A program made the position numbers and the translations under genes. The notes under the pieces were generated by a model. It was not told the DNA's origin. It did not search any database and saw only the letters and a list, made by a program, of their open reading frames with translations. Below are positions 5,772 to 6,872 of a stretch of 6,872 nucleotides of DNA, piece by piece. Each line of letters opens with the position of its first letter. Within the stretch, counting starts at the first letter, position 1. Source of the DNA: Candidatus Falkowiibacteriota bacterium (GTDB taxonomy: Bacteria > Patescibacteriota > Patescibacteriia > Patescibacteriales > WJLG01); NCBI GenBank assembly GCA_014728685.1, contig WJLG01000014.1, positions 1 through 6,872 of the forward strand, in the 5' to 3' direction.

Positions 5772-6872
5772 CTATTTAATTTCGATAAGATCTCCATCTT
5801 CAAGTATTCGACTGCCGTCGACCACCAGTTGATCTCCAACCGACAAGCCGGAAACTATTTCCACCAGGCCGCCTCTTTGTTCTCCGGTCTCGACAGATAT
5901 CTTCCTGGCTCGGCCATCTTCTAAAATAAATACGAATTTTTCAACCTGATTGATATTTATCGCTTTAAGCGGAATAAAAATAGCGGCTTCTGAAACATTT
6001 TTTACCTCCTCCTCTTTGGATGGAATTTCAACATCAACCGTTGTCCCCGGAATAAGATCATTATCTTTATTATCAAATTTTATTTCCACCTTTACTTTTC
6101 TGGTCAGCTCGTCCGCCACCGGATTAATAGAGCTGGTCTTGGCTTCAAACTCTTCATTTATGATCACCTTCTGCCCGAGATCGACCAAATAAACTTCATC
6201 TGAGTTCAGATTGATCTCTATTTTAACTTCCTTGGACTGGGAGATCTGGGCGATCATCTGTCCCGGATTGACTTGCGTTCCCATATCAACCGCTTTTTTA
6301 CTGATCCTCCCCTCGATCGGAGCCTTGGCGGTCAAATCTCCGAATTGATCACGGCTCATATTAAGCTGCGATAAAGAATTATCCAAAGACATCTTGGCGG
6401 AAAGAAGCTGCTGCTCTTTGGCCTGCTTGGCTTTTTCAAGATTGACCAATGCATTATCATGGGCAACCTTTGCCAGGTCAAGCTGGGTTGCGGCCGAATC
6501 AACGGCTGTTTCCAAAGAGTTTTTCAATTTAGTGTCATTCAGGCTTATATTCTCTATACTGTTTATCGACGCCTGTATCTTTGCTTGTTCTGATACGACT
6601 GAGGAAAGAATGCCTCTATAGGCTTGCCTTTGCGCTACCAGAGTGGATTCTGAAAAACCACGATTGGTGGTGGTATTCTCAAGCACTTCGACTGTATCAG
6701 ATACGGATCCTTTGATCTTTTTCATTAGATCTGAGGTCTTATACAGATAGGTCAATATATTATCCTTGTTAGGCGAAATGCCATTAATCTGAAGATAGGC
6801 ATTTTTAGCTTGTAAATAATTATTCTCAGCCAAGATCAATGATTGCTTATTTTTAGAAGCTAAGGTGGTGGA
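5772..6872 (-). CDS. RND efflux adaptor (HlyD/AcrA-like membrane fusion protein), N-terminus missing
   Basis: This periplasmic-adaptor-type subunit partners the RND permease encoded 8 bases downstream. The frame is open through the window's right edge: codons before the TTG at 6839-6837 read STTLASKNKQS without a stop, so the true start, the signal/anchor segment and the first half of the lipoyl domain lie outside. In the visible 366 residues, positions 1 to about 175 are mostly helical and rich in Ala, Gln, Lys, Leu and Ser, consistent with a long coiled-coil hairpin. Then comes the second half of the barrel-sandwich (lipoyl-like) domain with APIEGRI (184-190) and GTQVNPGQMIAQI (198-210), a beta-barrel domain (about 216-286) with LIPGTTVDVEI, and a membrane-proximal domain to the TAG stop. 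The C-terminal GLSVGDQLVVDG motif is typical of RND adaptors. No outer-membrane channel gene is visible. The promoter must lie beyond the edge. Confidence 0.92.
   Translation of the reverse strand, partial: STTLASKNKQSLILAENNYLQAKNAYLQINGISPNKDNILTYLYKTSDLMKKIKGSVSDTVEVLENTTTNRGFSESTLVAQRQAYRGILSSVVSEQAKIQASINSIENISLNDTKLKNSLETAVDSAATQLDLAKVAHDNALVNLEKAKQAKEQQLLSAKMSLDNSLSQLNMSRDQFGDLTAKAPIEGRISKKAVDMGTQVNPGQMIAQISQSKEVKIEINLNSDEVYLVDLGQKVIINEEFEAKTSSINPVADELTRKVKVEIKFDNKDNDLIPGTTVDVEIPSKEEEVKNVSEAAIFIPLKAININQVEKFVFILEDGRARKISVETGEQRGGLVEIVSGLSVGDQLVVDGSRILEDGDLIEIK

Noticed and set aside
5957..6013. On the minus strand, AGGAGGAGGT (6013-6004), a 5-base gap and an ATG (5998-5996) look like a textbook translation start inside the adaptor gene.
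   Set aside because: The ATG is out of frame and opens only 13 codons before TAA. The purine run is simply the codons for Glu-Glu-Glu-Val of the adaptor. It may cause ribosome pausing, but it is not a gene.
6837..6839. TTG at 6839 as the true start of the adaptor gene.
   Set aside because: The frame stays open to the window edge, and the protein would lack the anchor and first lipoyl half that every functional adaptor needs. The gene is cut by the window, not short.

Overview
This window reads like ordinary housekeeping and transport DNA from an uncultivated, AT-rich bacterium, most likely a member of the Candidate Phyla Radiation (Patescibacteria). That placement is inference. It rests on the short AT-only intergenic gaps, the lack of clear Shine-Dalgarno sequences, standard code use with TGA as a stop, and a THUMP/Trm11-like methyltransferase of a form I recall from such genomes. 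No 16S or ribosomal protein gene is present to confirm it.

Layout from left to right: (1) Positions 1-244 form an AT-rich flank with two small inverted repeats. It may hold the first codons of a divergent gene running off the left edge. (2) A plus-strand gene (245-1414) encodes a Trm11-like RNA methyltransferase and carries an in-frame 7-bp tandem repeat inside its catalytic domain. (3) A symmetric hairpin (1438-1463) sits between two convergent genes and can terminate transcription from both sides. (4) On the minus strand, ychF (1489-2553) encodes the universal Obg-related P-loop NTPase. (5) Also on the minus strand, a complete RND efflux pump permease (2614-5763) follows the membrane-fusion/adaptor gene (5772 to the right edge, N-terminus missing).

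The adaptor and permease genes are 8 bases apart and clearly form one operon, transcribed from a promoter beyond the right edge. Together they would form an inner-membrane export unit: the permease moves the substrate using the ion gradient, and the adaptor docks onto it on the outer face. No outer-membrane TolC-type channel gene is visible. That matters if the host has a single membrane, but the operon's beginning is outside the window. ychF lies 60 bases after the permease stop and has its own plausible promoter, so it may be only partly coupled to the pump.

I found no CRISPR array, transposon, phage gene, tRNA or rRNA, and no convincing undescribed multi-gene system. The points most worth checking are the heptamer repeat inside the methyltransferase, its changed catalytic motif IV, the changed nucleotide-specificity motifs in YchF, the long helical region in the adaptor, and the apparently very short or absent 5' leaders.
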